A stretch of DNA of 64,000 bases from an uncultured Sunxiuqinia sp. (lineage in GTDB: Bacteria > Bacteroidota > Bacteroidia > Bacteroidales > Prolixibacteraceae), in the NCBI RefSeq assembly GCF_947495665.1, contig NZ_CANLZV010000002.1, positions 186,001 through 250,000 on the forward strand, read 5' to 3'. Position numbers and translations under genes: made by a program. Positions 8,181 to 17,153 of the stretch are shown piece after piece. The notes under the pieces were generated by a model. The model did no database searches, was not told the origin of the DNA, and saw nothing but the letters and a program-made list of their open reading frames with translations. Each line of letters opens with the position of its first letter. Within the stretch, counting starts at the first letter, position 1.

Positions 8181-9341
8181 ATGCAGTTACAGGACAGAAC
8201 AATTGTACACATGGATCTGGATACTTTTTTTGTGTCTGTGGAGCGGTTGATGGATTCAGCATTGGAGGGGAAGCCTGTTATTATTGGAGGATTGTCTGAC
8301 AGGGGAGTGGTAGCCAGTTGCAGTTATGAAGCGCGGCAATTTGGAGTACACGCGGCCATGCCTATGAAAATGGCACTCAACTTATGCCGTGATGCTGCTG
8401 TCATTCGGGGGGATATGGATTTGTACAGCAAATACTCACGGCTGGTTACTGAGGTAATTGCCGAAAAGGCTCCCTTATATGAAAAGGCTTCCATCGATGA
8501 GCATTACCTGGATATAACCGGGTTAGATCGCTTTTTCGGATCGTACCAGTGGACACACGAACTGCGGGAGCGTATTATCCGCGAAACCGGACTGCCCATC
8601 TCTTTTGGATTATCGGTAAACAAAACCGTCAGCAAGATTGCTACTGGTGAGGCAAAGCCCAACGGAGAAAAATACGTTGAACGCAACGGAGTAAAGCCCT
8701 TTTTAAATCCCTTGTCCATTCGAAAAATTCCGATGGTGGGACCAAAAACATACCAGTTGCTTAGGTCGATGGGCGTTTCCACAATTCAAACACTCAGCGC
8801 TATTCCACAGGAGATGATGATCAGCCTGCTTGGAAAGAATGGTATTGATATCTGGCGAAAGGCTCAGGGGATCGACTTTACCCCGGTTGTCCCTTACAGT
8901 GAAGAAAAATCGATCAGCACTGAACGTACCTTTGAAACTGACAGCATTGATGTGGCTATGCTCGAACAACTGCTTACAGCCATGACCGAGAAGCTATGTT
9001 TTAAACTACGAGAGAAAGAAAAGCTGGCTTCGGTAGTAACTGTAAAAATCCGCTATTCCAATTACGACACGCATACCCTGCAACGAAAAATTACTTACAC
9101 TTCATACGATCATATCTTGATTAAAACTGCCCGTGAGTTATTTCACCGATTATATGAAAGGCGAATGCTTATCCGGTTAATTGGTGTGAAATTAGGAGGG
9201 TTGGTGCATGGGGCGCAGCAACTTAACCTTTTTGATAACAATGAAAAGCAGGTTCGTCTTTACCTGTCAATGGACCAAATCCGACTGCGTTATGGCGCCG
9301 GGGCTATCCAAAGAGCTTCCGGAATCATTTTCAAAGATTAG
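8181..9341 (+). CDS. dinB: Y-family DNA polymerase IV (DinB)
   Basis: A 386-residue translesion polymerase. Motif I is VHMDLDTFFVSVERL near the N-terminus and the second catalytic site is KASIDEHYLDITG near 103-113, so the acidic residues are present although the usual SIDEAYLD alanine is histidine. A GLSVNKTVSKIATGEAKPNG stretch, the helix-hairpin-helix (IPMVGPKTYQLLRSMGV) and a little-finger domain follow. The end, QQLNLFD, is a plausible beta-clamp binding motif (Q-x-x-L-F type). It lies 19 bp before the DnaE gene and is probably cotranscribed with it. A second dinB is present at 44015, so this is the inducible accessory copy. Confidence 0.93.
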   Translation: MQLQDRTIVHMDLDTFFVSVERLMDSALEGKPVIIGGLSDRGVVASCSYEARQFGVHAAMPMKMALNLCRDAAVIRGDMDLYSKYSRLVTEVIAEKAPLYEKASIDEHYLDITGLDRFFGSYQWTHELRERIIRETGLPISFGLSVNKTVSKIATGEAKPNGEKYVERNGVKPFLNPLSIRKIPMVGPKTYQLLRSMGVSTIQTLSAIPQEMMISLLGKNGIDIWRKAQGIDFTPVVPYSEEKSISTERTFETDSIDVAMLEQLLTAMTEKLCFKLREKEKLASVVTVKIRYSNYDTHTLQRKITYTSYDHILIKTARELFHRLYERRMLIRLIGVKLGGLVHGAQQLNLFDNNEKQVRLYLSMDQIRLRYGAGAIQRASGIIFKD

Positions 9342-9360
9342 GACTATTTATCATTTAAGC

Positions 9361-12300
9361 ATGTATCTTAATACCCATAGTTATTACAGTCTGCGTTATG
9401 GTACAATGACCATCGACCAATTGCTTCTTTGGGCTCAAAAATGCCGGGTAGAAGCATTGGCGCTTACCGATATCAACACCTCAATGGGAATCCCCGAGTT
9501 TGTAAAAAAGGCAGAAGAGCGAGGCATAAAACCGCTGGCAGGAATTGAGTTTCGAAACGGGGATGAGCTGCTCTTTACTGGTATTGCAAAAAACAATCGG
9601 GGTTTTAAGGAATTGAATGACTACCTGAGCTGGCACAACCTGAATAAGAGAAAATTCAGCTTGGATGGCTGGATATTTAGCCAGGTGTTGGTTGTGTATC
9701 CCTACGGTCAAAAAAATCCAACAGAGCTGACAGACTATGAGTACACGGGTATCCGCCCTACACAGGTAAACCAGTTGCTGACCTCCCGGTACCGAAAATA
9801 TCAGAATAAGTTGCTGATTTGGCATCCGGTGTCTTTTCAGGACCAATCTGCCTGGTTTCTGCACAAAAGCTTGAGGGCTATCGATCACAATACACTGATC
9901 AGTAAACTTCGGCCGCATCAATTTGCCGGGAAGGATGAGCGAATGGCTCCTGTTTCACGCCTTCGTAAGGTATTCGAAAATTATCCGGGCATAATTCAAA
10001 ATACCGAAAAAGTGATCAGGGAATGTTCCATCAGCTTCAACTACAAATCTGTAAAAAATAAGAAAACTTTCAGTCAATCGCTATATGATGATAAGCTGCT
10101 GCTCCAAAAACTGGCATTCGATGGAATGGAATATCGCTACGGTAAAAACAATCCATTAGCAAAAGAACGGATCTGCCGCGAGTTGGAAATTATTGATAAG
10201 CTCGGCTTTTCAGCCTACTTCCTGATTGCCTGGGACATGATCCGATACAGCCTCTCGCGCGGGTTCTATCATGTTGGACGTGGCAGTGGAGCGAACAGTA
10301 TCGTAGCCTATTGTTTGAAAATCACTGATGTTGATCCCATTGAGCTGAACCTTTATTTCGAACGCTTTTTGAACCCTAAACGTACCAGTCCTCCCGATTT
10401 TGACATTGATTATTCTTGGAAAGACAGGGATGAAGTACAAGACTATATTTTCAAACGCTATGGGAAGGATCATACTGCACTCCTGGGAGCTACGTCAACG
10501 TTTAAAAATAAATCCATTTTCAGGGAATTGGGGAAAGTTTTCGGATTACCGAAGGAAGAGATTGACCTGTTGATTAAAGATCCGGGGAATGCTTTTAACA
10601 AACATGACACGGCCATGCTGATCACAACGCTAGGCAAAAAGATGGTTGATTTTCCCAACCTGCGCACCATTCATGCCGGAGGAATTCTGATCTCCGAAGA
10701 GCCGATAACTTGCTATACTGCGCTTGATCTGCCGCCCAAAGGGTTCCCAACAACCCAGTGGGATATGTATATGGCCGAAGAAATGGGCTTTGAAAAACTT
10801 GATATTCTGAGTCAGCGGGGAATTGGTCATATCAAAGAGGCGGTTGAAATTATTCACGAAAACCGGGGTGATCAAGTGGATGTGCACCGCGTGAATGACT
10901 TCTTGCTGGATGATAAAGTCCGAGAGCAACTGAAGAGGGGAGAAACCAATGGCTGTTTTTATATCGAAAGTCCAGCCATGCGTGGTTTGTTAAAAAAACT
11001 ACGCTGTAACAACTACTTAACGCTGGTAGCCGCCAGCTCCATCATCCGCCCGGGAGTAGCAAAATCGGGCATGATGAGGCAATACATCCAGCGTTTTCAT
11101 CATCCGGAAAAGATCAAATACCTACACCCGGTTATGAAGGAACAGCTGGAAGAAACTTACGGGGTAATGGTTTATCAGGAAGATGTGATCAAGGTAGCTC
11201 ACCACTTTGCCGGGCTCGATCTGGCAGAGGCAGATGTGCTGCGCCGTGCCATGTCGGGTAAATACCGGTCAATTACCGAGTTTAAAAAGATTGAAGAGAG
11301 ATACTTTCAAAATTGCCGGGAGAAAGGCTATGCCGAAGAAGTCAGTCGGGAGGTGTGGCGTCAAATTGAATCGTTTGCAGGTTATTCTTTCTCCAAAGCA
11401 CATTCGGCCTCATATGCTGTAGAAAGCTTTCAAAGCCTTTATCTTAAAGCGCATTATCCGTTGGAGTTTCAAGTAGCAGTGATAAATAACTTCGGTGGTT
11501 TTTATCATTCCTGGGTATATTTTAATGAGGCACAGCGACAGGGCGGAACACTGGAACTGCCCTGTGTAAACCGTAGTCGCTATACTACATGTATTTATGG
11601 GAAAACAATCTTTATGGGCTTTGTTCATGTGCAGAACCTGGAAACGACAACGATTGAATTAATTATTGCGGAGCGTAAATGTAACGGCGAATACCAATCT
11701 TTGATCAACTTCATGGAGCGAGTTCCGATCACCAAAGAACAGTTAGTCCTTTTAATCCGGGTGGGGGCTTTTCGCTTTACCGCCAACCCGAAATCCTCCT
11801 TGCTTTGGGAAGCGCACCTCCATCTGAAACGTCCTGCCGGAAACCATACTGCTCCGACCATATTTCAGGCTCCGACCAAAACCTTTGAACTCCCTGTGCT
11901 GGAACATTCTTTTCTGGAAGATGCTTACGATGAAATTGAACTGCTGGGGTTTCCTGTTAGTGTGAATAATTTTGACATGCTGCAAACTTCCTTTAGGGGT
12001 GAAATACAAGCAAGCGATCTTTTATTGAATTTGGGAAGCAACGTGCGTATGGTGGGGCGACTGGTTACAATTAAATATGTACATACCGTTAAAAAGGAAG
12101 TCATGCACTTCGGAACTTTTATTGATTCAACCGGTGAGTTTTTTGATACTGTCCATTTTCCGGTCTCCCTAAAACAATATCCGTTTCGGGGAAGTGGCAT
12201 TTACTTAATTCTTGGCAAAGTGGTGGAAGAGTTTGGATTTCCTTCACTGGAAGTGGAAAAAATGGCTAAATTGCCCTATCGGCCTAATCCTCGGTCCTGA
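9361..12300 (+). CDS. DnaE-type DNA polymerase III alpha subunit, probably error-prone
   Basis: A 979-residue C-family polymerase. The frame is open from 9208, but the PHP domain begins with MYLNTHSYYSLRYG at the ATG at 9361, just after the dinB stop, which is the start used here. The PHP domain runs to about 200 with several metal ligands apparently lost. The palm contains GRGSGANSIVAYCL and PPDFDIDYSWKDRDEV, including the catalytic aspartates, then HAGGILIS and SFAGYSFSKAHSASYA. Thumb, fingers and an OB-fold end follow. The protein is shorter than replicative DnaE1 (~1150 residues), which fits DnaE2-like mutasome enzymes. Pairing with dinB and a LexA-like repressor supports a damage-tolerance role. 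Confidence 0.88.
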   Translation: MYLNTHSYYSLRYGTMTIDQLLLWAQKCRVEALALTDINTSMGIPEFVKKAEERGIKPLAGIEFRNGDELLFTGIAKNNRGFKELNDYLSWHNLNKRKFSLDGWIFSQVLVVYPYGQKNPTELTDYEYTGIRPTQVNQLLTSRYRKYQNKLLIWHPVSFQDQSAWFLHKSLRAIDHNTLISKLRPHQFAGKDERMAPVSRLRKVFENYPGIIQNTEKVIRECSISFNYKSVKNKKTFSQSLYDDKLLLQKLAFDGMEYRYGKNNPLAKERICRELEIIDKLGFSAYFLIAWDMIRYSLSRGFYHVGRGSGANSIVAYCLKITDVDPIELNLYFERFLNPKRTSPPDFDIDYSWKDRDEVQDYIFKRYGKDHTALLGATSTFKNKSIFRELGKVFGLPKEEIDLLIKDPGNAFNKHDTAMLITTLGKKMVDFPNLRTIHAGGILISEEPITCYTALDLPPKGFPTTQWDMYMAEEMGFEKLDILSQRGIGHIKEAVEIIHENRGDQVDVHRVNDFLLDDKVREQLKRGETNGCFYIESPAMRGLLKKLRCNNYLTLVAASSIIRPGVAKSGMMRQYIQRFHHPEKIKYLHPVMKEQLEETYGVMVYQEDVIKVAHHFAGLDLAEADVLRRAMSGKYRSITEFKKIEERYFQNCREKGYAEEVSREVWRQIESFAGYSFSKAHSASYAVESFQSLYLKAHYPLEFQVAVINNFGGFYHSWVYFNEAQRQGGTLELPCVNRSRYTTCIYGKTIFMGFVHVQNLETTTIELIIAERKCNGEYQSLINFMERVPITKEQLVLLIRVGAFRFTANPKSSLLWEAHLHLKRPAGNHTAPTIFQAPTKTFELPVLEHSFLEDAYDEIELLGFPVSVNNFDMLQTSFRGEIQASDLLLNLGSNVRMVGRLVTIKYVHTVKKEVMHFGTFIDSTGEFFDTVHFPVSLKQYPFRGSGIYLILGKVVEEFGFPSLEVEKMAKLPYRPNPRS

Positions 12301-12615
12301 TTTTAAAACAGAGTCCCTTGTCGGTTTAGAGGGTCTTCTTTCCGTTTATTGCGCGGATCTGCTTCCTTTCGAAAGTGACAGATGAATATGCTGGAAGGGG
12401 AAATCTATTTTAGACTGACGGATTGGGATTGACCACTCCTTTTTTCGTTTCATTAGTTCTAGGGAGATCTGTATTGAGGATTCCTGTTACACTCAAATTT
12501 CTGACAAAGTTCTTAATCACTTCCCGGAAGGCAAAAATTGCCAGTTTGCGCTAGCGGAGGAAAACCAAAGATTATAAATACATAACCCAATTGTCTAACT
12601 ATTCTAACCCAAAAT
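12301..12615. other. Gene-free spacer between convergent genes
   Basis: About 315 bp between the end of the DnaE gene and the terminator of the NO reductase gene. No open frame with recognisable coding content and no repeat was seen. Confidence 0.6.
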
Positions 12616-12643
12616 AAAAGCTACCCCACAAGGAGCAGCTTTT
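12616..12643 (-). terminator. Terminator of the NO reductase gene
   Basis: On the minus strand AAAAGCT (from 12643) and AGCTTTT (to 12616) form the base of an imperfect hairpin, followed by a T-rich tail. It sits 30 bp past the stop of the NO reductase gene. Confidence 0.6.
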
Positions 12644-12673
12644 AAGCGGAAAATCAACAATAGAAAGGAACAA

Positions 12674-14929
12674 TCAGTCCTGCGTTGTATCTTTTTCAAA
12701 TGACCAGCCAAAGGCCAGGCCAAACACATGATAAACCAAAACAAATACCCCGGCAGCAAAAATCGTATCTCCAATCACCCGTAACCATTTCAGCGTTGCC
12801 ATAAAGGGCTGCTGCATAAACTCGGCCGAACGGGCATACCACAAACCAAACTTAACACTGGCCCAGGTTTGTGCCAATCCAACCGGCAGAACACTAATCA
12901 ACACCATCAGCAAAAGGCCAATGTTAATAGCCCAAAAAGCAAACTTAATTGGCTTCTCTTTCCATTCGCTTTTCAGATTCATATCTCGCAACACAAACAA
13001 CATCAAGCCAATTCCAAGAAAGCCATAAACCCCGAATAAAGCAGTATGACCATGAACCGGAGTGGTATTCAAGCCTTGCATGTAGTAAAGAGCAATGGGT
13101 GGATTGATCAAAAATCCAAAAATTCCGGCTCCCAGAAAATTCCAGAACGCAACAGCAATAAAACAATAGATCGGCCACTTGTAAGCTTTTACCCACTCAC
13201 CCGAACGACTCAAAGTCAGGTTATGGTAGGCTTCGAAGCCCATTAATACCAGCGGAACAACTTCAAGCGCGCTGAATGTAGCCCCCAAGGCCAGCACCGC
13301 CGTGGGCGTTCCTGTAAAATATAAGTGATGGAAAGTTCCCAAAATACCTCCACTCAGAAAAATGATGGTGGAAAACAAAACCGTAGTGGTGGCTATCTTC
13401 GAACCAATCAGCTGCATTCGTACAAACAGGTAAGCAATAATCACCGTTGCAAATACTTCGAAGAATCCTTCCACCCAAAGGTGAACCACCCACCAGCGCC
13501 AATATTCGGCAATAGCCAGGTGTGTTTGCCGCCCCCACATCAGTCCGGCGCCATAAAACGAGGCAATGGCGATAGACGCAATCAGGAACATGATGAGCAG
13601 GTTACGGTTTTCTGATCGCTCGCGCAAAGCAGGCAACAGGGCTCGTCCCATCAAAAACAACCAAATAAATAAGCCAATAAACAGAAAGATTTGCCAAAAA
13701 CGCCCCAGCTCAACGTACTCATAGCCTTGGTGTCCGAACCAGAAATTCTCAACCAATCCCAGTTTCTGCATCACCCCCAGCCATTGTCCGGCCAATGATC
13801 CGACAACAATAACCAGCAAGGCAAAAAACAACAGGTCAACTCCCAACTTCTGAAATTTGGGTTCTTTACCGGCAATGGCCGGAGCAAAAAACAAGCCGGT
13901 AGCCAGCCAGGAAGTAGCAATCCAGAAAATACCAATTTGAACATGCCAGGTTCTGGAAATGGAATAAGGCAACCATTGATCCAGCGGAATGCCATAAAAA
14001 GCACTGCCTTCAACCCCATAGTGAGCCGTAATAACTCCGGCAATAATCTGCACCAGCATCAGCAGAGAAACCACCCAAAAATACTTTAAGGTCGCTTTCA
14101 TCGATGGAAACAATTTCATCCCACTAACCGGGTTCACTTCCGGCACGGGCTGATGTTCTTCATCACCTTTGGAAGAAGCATAGTACCACGATAACCATCC
14201 AATACCAGCCAGCAGAATAATTACACTGAAACCCGTCCACAAAATCAAAGCACTGGTCGGTCTATTGCCTACCAGTTCTTCCGGGGGCCAGTTGTTGGTG
14301 TACGATATTTCCTGTCCGGGACGCTCCGTTACCGTAGCCCATGTCGCCCAGAAGAAGAAAGCATTCATTTGATCCATTCGCTTCTGTTCCTTAATGGTAT
14401 TCTCCGGAATAGCATAAGCTTCCCGCAGAGCAGCTTCCTCAGGGCCATCCTGAAACAAACCGGAATAGTGCTTACTAACCTCCCGGATAGCCAAAGCCCG
14501 AAGTTCTGAAATAACCAGATTTCCCGTTGACTCGTCGTAGGTGTTGGTTCGCATTTCCTTTTGAACCCGAGCCTCCAGAGCCGCTTTTTGCTCTTCATTC
14601 AACAGCTCATAAGCCTTTCCAAAATCTTTTTTACCCCAATAGTTCAACAAAAACATGGCCTCCCGGTGAAGCCAGTCTGCTGTCCAGTCTGGGGCCTGGT
14701 AAGCACCATGCCCCCATACCGTTCCTAACTGGTGTCCACCAATTGATTGCCATACATTCTGACCATCCTTAATGTCTTGCCCATTAAAAACAGTCTTCCC
14801 GGAACTTGTCACCACTTGATCAGGCATTGGCGGCGCTTGCCGGTAAATTTCGTAACCATAAAACAAAAGTACCGCGAAAGACAGCACCATTACTGCGGTA
14901 AATCCATACCATAACTTCTTCGTACTCAT
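12674..14929 (-). CDS. norZ: Quinol-dependent nitric oxide reductase (qNor)
   Basis: A 751-residue inner-membrane enzyme reducing two NO to N2O with electrons from quinol. The N-terminal membrane anchor is followed by a periplasmic cytochrome-c-like but heme-free region (VFNGQDIKDGQNVWQSIGGHQLGTVWGHGAY), then about 12 hydrophobic helices. Conserved heme/FeB histidine segments are visible: RTWHVQIGIFWIATSWL, EYWRWWVVHLWVEGFFEVFATV, TFHHLYFTG and TPVHGHTALFG. The fusion of NorC-like and NorB-like parts in one chain identifies the quinol type. It is divergent from ric and the rrf2 regulator. The -7 element TATATTTG lies at 14982-14975 with a GATCAATGGA motif just downstream, pointing to NO-responsive repression. 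Confidence 0.95.
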   Translation of the reverse strand: MSTKKLWYGFTAVMVLSFAVLLFYGYEIYRQAPPMPDQVVTSSGKTVFNGQDIKDGQNVWQSIGGHQLGTVWGHGAYQAPDWTADWLHREAMFLLNYWGKKDFGKAYELLNEEQKAALEARVQKEMRTNTYDESTGNLVISELRALAIREVSKHYSGLFQDGPEEAALREAYAIPENTIKEQKRMDQMNAFFFWATWATVTERPGQEISYTNNWPPEELVGNRPTSALILWTGFSVIILLAGIGWLSWYYASSKGDEEHQPVPEVNPVSGMKLFPSMKATLKYFWVVSLLMLVQIIAGVITAHYGVEGSAFYGIPLDQWLPYSISRTWHVQIGIFWIATSWLATGLFFAPAIAGKEPKFQKLGVDLLFFALLVIVVGSLAGQWLGVMQKLGLVENFWFGHQGYEYVELGRFWQIFLFIGLFIWLFLMGRALLPALRERSENRNLLIMFLIASIAIASFYGAGLMWGRQTHLAIAEYWRWWVVHLWVEGFFEVFATVIIAYLFVRMQLIGSKIATTTVLFSTIIFLSGGILGTFHHLYFTGTPTAVLALGATFSALEVVPLVLMGFEAYHNLTLSRSGEWVKAYKWPIYCFIAVAFWNFLGAGIFGFLINPPIALYYMQGLNTTPVHGHTALFGVYGFLGIGLMLFVLRDMNLKSEWKEKPIKFAFWAINIGLLLMVLISVLPVGLAQTWASVKFGLWYARSAEFMQQPFMATLKWLRVIGDTIFAAGVFVLVYHVFGLAFGWSFEKDTTQD

Positions 14930-14956
14930 AAAATTTTAGTTTAGTAGATATTAATC

Positions 14957-15014
14957 TCCATTGATCTTCTATTGCAAATATAAAAAGATTGCGTTAGATT
15001 TGTAGATCAATGGA
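14957..15014. promoter_or_regulatory. Divergent norZ/ric promoters with a shared 10-bp motif at each start site
   Basis: TATATTTG on the minus strand (14982-14975) and TAGATTTG on the plus strand (14995-15002) both fit the Bacteroidota -7 consensus TAnnTTTG. Each is followed by the same sequence, GATCAATGGA, in the direction of transcription (14966-14957 on minus, 15005-15014 on plus). Together the two copies make a perfect inverted repeat. The position over the expected transcription start suggests a repressor site, most simply for the NsrR-like Rrf2 protein encoded after ric. Confidence 0.6.
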
Positions 15015-15068
15015 TGTATTTATCCACATTTATTTTTTCAAAGTCTTTATCCCTAAAAATTAAACGTC

Positions 15069-15794
15069 ATGATTAGCTTAGAAACACCCGTTGGCGAAAT
15101 TGCCAAAAACCATTTTCAAACCGTTAAAGTGTTTGATGATTACCAGATTGACTTTTGCTGTGGAGGAAAAGAAAGTCTGGAAAGAGTCTGTCAAGAAAAA
15201 TCGCTCAATTCTGGCGAGGTGATTAGCCGACTGGAAGAAGCCATTCAGCAACCGACCAATGCCCCTAACTTTGATTCGATGGAACTGGTCGACTTGATTC
15301 AGTACATTATTAATACCCATCATAGTTTTGTCCGGGAGACCATCCCGCTGCTTTCCCGGATGCTGGATAAAATCGAAGAAGTACATGGTGAACGCCATCC
15401 TGAGATTATTGAGGTAAATGCCCATTTCAAAGAGTCGGCAGGGCAATTGACGATGCATATGCAAAAAGAAGAAATTGTTTTGTTTCCTTTAATTGAGAAG
15501 TTAAGCCAGTTGAAGCGAGAAAACAAAACCATCACGATTTCCAACAATGCGTCGGTAAACAACCCCATCAATGCCATGATGCAGGAACATGAAAATGAAG
15601 GAGCCCGTTTCGAAGAAATAGCCAGTTTAACACAAAATTACACCATCCCACAGGATGCGTGCAATACTTATCGGGCAGCTTATGAAACCCTGCACTCTTT
15701 CGAAAAAGACCTGCACCGACATATACACCTGGAAAACAACATTCTTTTTCCAAAGGCAGCGCTACTCGAGCAAGAAGTTGTGAAAAAAAACTAA
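15069..15794 (+). CDS. ric: RIC (ScdA/YtfE) iron-sulfur cluster repair di-iron protein
   Basis: A 241-residue cytosolic protein that restores iron-sulfur clusters damaged by nitric oxide or peroxide. The N-terminal DUF542 (ScdA_N) domain carries DFCCGGKESLERVC. A hemerythrin-like four-helix bundle follows, with the iron ligands visible in THHSFVRE, HMQKEE, QEHENEG and HRHIHLENNILFP. The length is normal for the family. It is divergent from norZ and 22 bp upstream of an Rrf2 regulator, which makes an NO-stress module. Confidence 0.95.
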   Translation: MISLETPVGEIAKNHFQTVKVFDDYQIDFCCGGKESLERVCQEKSLNSGEVISRLEEAIQQPTNAPNFDSMELVDLIQYIINTHHSFVRETIPLLSRMLDKIEEVHGERHPEIIEVNAHFKESAGQLTMHMQKEEIVLFPLIEKLSQLKRENKTITISNNASVNNPINAMMQEHENEGARFEEIASLTQNYTIPQDACNTYRAAYETLHSFEKDLHRHIHLENNILFPKAALLEQEVVKKN

Positions 15795-15816
15795 ATTTGC
15801 GTTCAAACAAAAAAAC

Positions 15817-16257
15817 ATGCTTTCAAAATCTGCAGAATATGCTATTCGTGCACTGGTTTACATCCAAATGCAAAATTGGGAAGGGAAACGTCCGGGCTAC
15901 CGGCAAGTTGCCCGGGAGATTGATTCTCCGGAACATTTTACAGCAAAGATTCTACAGATCATGACTCGTTTCAGTTTGATTTACAGCTTAAAAGGTCGCA
16001 ATGGCGGTTTTGCCTTTGATGAGCAGGATGGCCCGTTAAAACTGTATCGGGTTATTGTCGCCATTGACGGTGAAAAAACCTTTACACGCTGTAGTTTTGG
16101 ATTTAAAAATTGCGATGCGACCAACAAATGTCCGTTGCACGATGAATTTTCCAAAATCAGAGACAACTTTGCAGAGATGGTAAACCAAGAAACCATCCAA
16201 TCGCTGGCCCAGCGCATCAAAGCCGGCGAAGCTGTTTTAACACAAAAAATTCATTAA
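15817..16257 (+). CDS. Rrf2-family (NsrR-like) regulator
   Basis: A 146-residue winged-helix protein. MLSKSAEYAIRALVYI and SPEHFTAKILQIM...LIYSLKGRNGGF match the Rrf2 DNA-binding fold. Cysteines in CSFGFKNCDATNKCP have the spacing of a cluster-binding loop as in NsrR and IscR, so it probably holds an iron-sulfur cluster that NO destroys. It is cotranscribed with ric and most likely controls itself, ric and norZ. Assignment to NsrR rather than another Rrf2 type rests on the gene context. Confidence 0.85.
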   Translation: MLSKSAEYAIRALVYIQMQNWEGKRPGYRQVAREIDSPEHFTAKILQIMTRFSLIYSLKGRNGGFAFDEQDGPLKLYRVIVAIDGEKTFTRCSFGFKNCDATNKCPLHDEFSKIRDNFAEMVNQETIQSLAQRIKAGEAVLTQKIH

Positions 16258-16265
16258 AATAGAGT

Positions 16266-16300
16266 AGGAGGGAAATTAAATAGGTTTTCCTCCTTTTTTA
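16266..16300 (+). terminator. Terminator of the ric-rrf2 operon
   Basis: AGGAGGGAAA (16266-16275) pairs with TTTTCCTCCT (16285-16294) with one G-U pair, followed by a T run. It begins 9 bp after the rrf2 stop. Confidence 0.8.
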
Positions 16301-16580
16301 TTTCCTCTGGCTAGTGCTATTCGTTAGCGAGGCCCAGCTGTATTAAGCTTAAATTCTCTTATAAAAGTTCTTCTGGCTTTTTATATAATACTCAGGTGTA
16401 ATTTAAGGCAATCATACCTTTACTTTCTGTCTGTTCAAATGTAGCAACTTCATAAATGGTGATGCCACCGTAAATGCCACCCGCATGAGAATAAATAAAT
16501 GCCGGAAGCCCGATCGCTTCGACATAGTTGGTTGATGGTTTAAGGCGAAACCGCATACTGATAAGGTCAGGCTATTGATG
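16301..16580. other. Gene-free stretch
   Basis: About 280 bp with no convincing frame. A 67-codon minus-strand frame at 16412-16615 has no family features and runs through a terminator hairpin, so I do not call it. Confidence 0.5.
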
Positions 16581-16619
16581 AAGCAGCCGCGTCTGTTACC
16601 ATGGCTGCTTTTCATTTTT
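16581..16619 (+). terminator. Isolated terminator hairpin
   Basis: AAGCAGCC (16581-16588) pairs perfectly with GGCTGCTT (16603-16610) and a T-rich tail follows. No gene directly precedes it on this strand, so it may mark a lost gene or an unannotated small transcript. Confidence 0.55.
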
Positions 16620-16679
16620 GCTTGTCATTCTGCTTTTTTTCGTAAATTGCTTTACTGTTAAACCACTAAATAAAAACTT

Positions 16680-17135
16680 ATGAAAAAATCGTTTGCCTTT
16701 GTTTTGCTAGTGATAGCATTGTTTGGGTGCAAAACTCTTGACATTAATATGATTCCCCGAACTGAACAATTTTCAGGAATTGACTTTCGTCCCTACACCC
16801 AAAAAGGATTTCTGATTACTCCTGAGAAATACCAAGGGGAATATGAATCAATAGGAATCGTCAGCTATCTAATTTTTCCAGAGTCTACGCGAGAAGGTAT
16901 TAAAGAAGAAGGAACGATGCCTTACCAGCACGCAACGATTCGTTTCAAGTGGAACACAGAAGAAATTAATGTACAAAATGCGCTTGAAGGAATGTATAAA
17001 GAATGTTTGAATATGGGGGCAGATGCATTGGTCAATTTCGATGTAGCTTTGGAAGAAGAGCTGATTTCGTCGGTAAGTCCGCCAGTTATGCGTAAGGGCT
17101 ACCGAGTCACTGGCTTTGCCATTCGAAGAAAATAA
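16680..17135 (+). CDS. Putative lipoprotein, YbjQ-like fold suspected
   Basis: A 151-residue protein with a lipoprotein signal (MKKSFAFVLLVIALFGC, lipidation cysteine at 17). The C-terminal part, NALEGMYKECLNMGADALVNFDVA followed by GYRVTGFAIRRK, resembles the pattern of YbjQ-type and related small envelope domains, in which an ALxxLxxxAxxxGADALV helix precedes a final strand. Function unknown. It is 18 bp upstream of another small envelope gene and likely cotranscribed with it. Confidence 0.7.
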   Translation: MKKSFAFVLLVIALFGCKTLDINMIPRTEQFSGIDFRPYTQKGFLITPEKYQGEYESIGIVSYLIFPESTREGIKEEGTMPYQHATIRFKWNTEEINVQNALEGMYKECLNMGADALVNFDVALEEELISSVSPPVMRKGYRVTGFAIRRK

Positions 17136-17153
17136 TCAAAAACTTAGATAATC

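Noticed and set aside
9208-9360. N-terminal extension of the DnaE gene overlapping dinB
   Set aside because: The first 51 codons overlap the dinB frame and show no PHP homology; the PHP domain starts at the ATG at 9361.
16412-16615. 67-codon minus-strand frame
   Set aside because: No recognisable features, and it spans a terminator hairpin.
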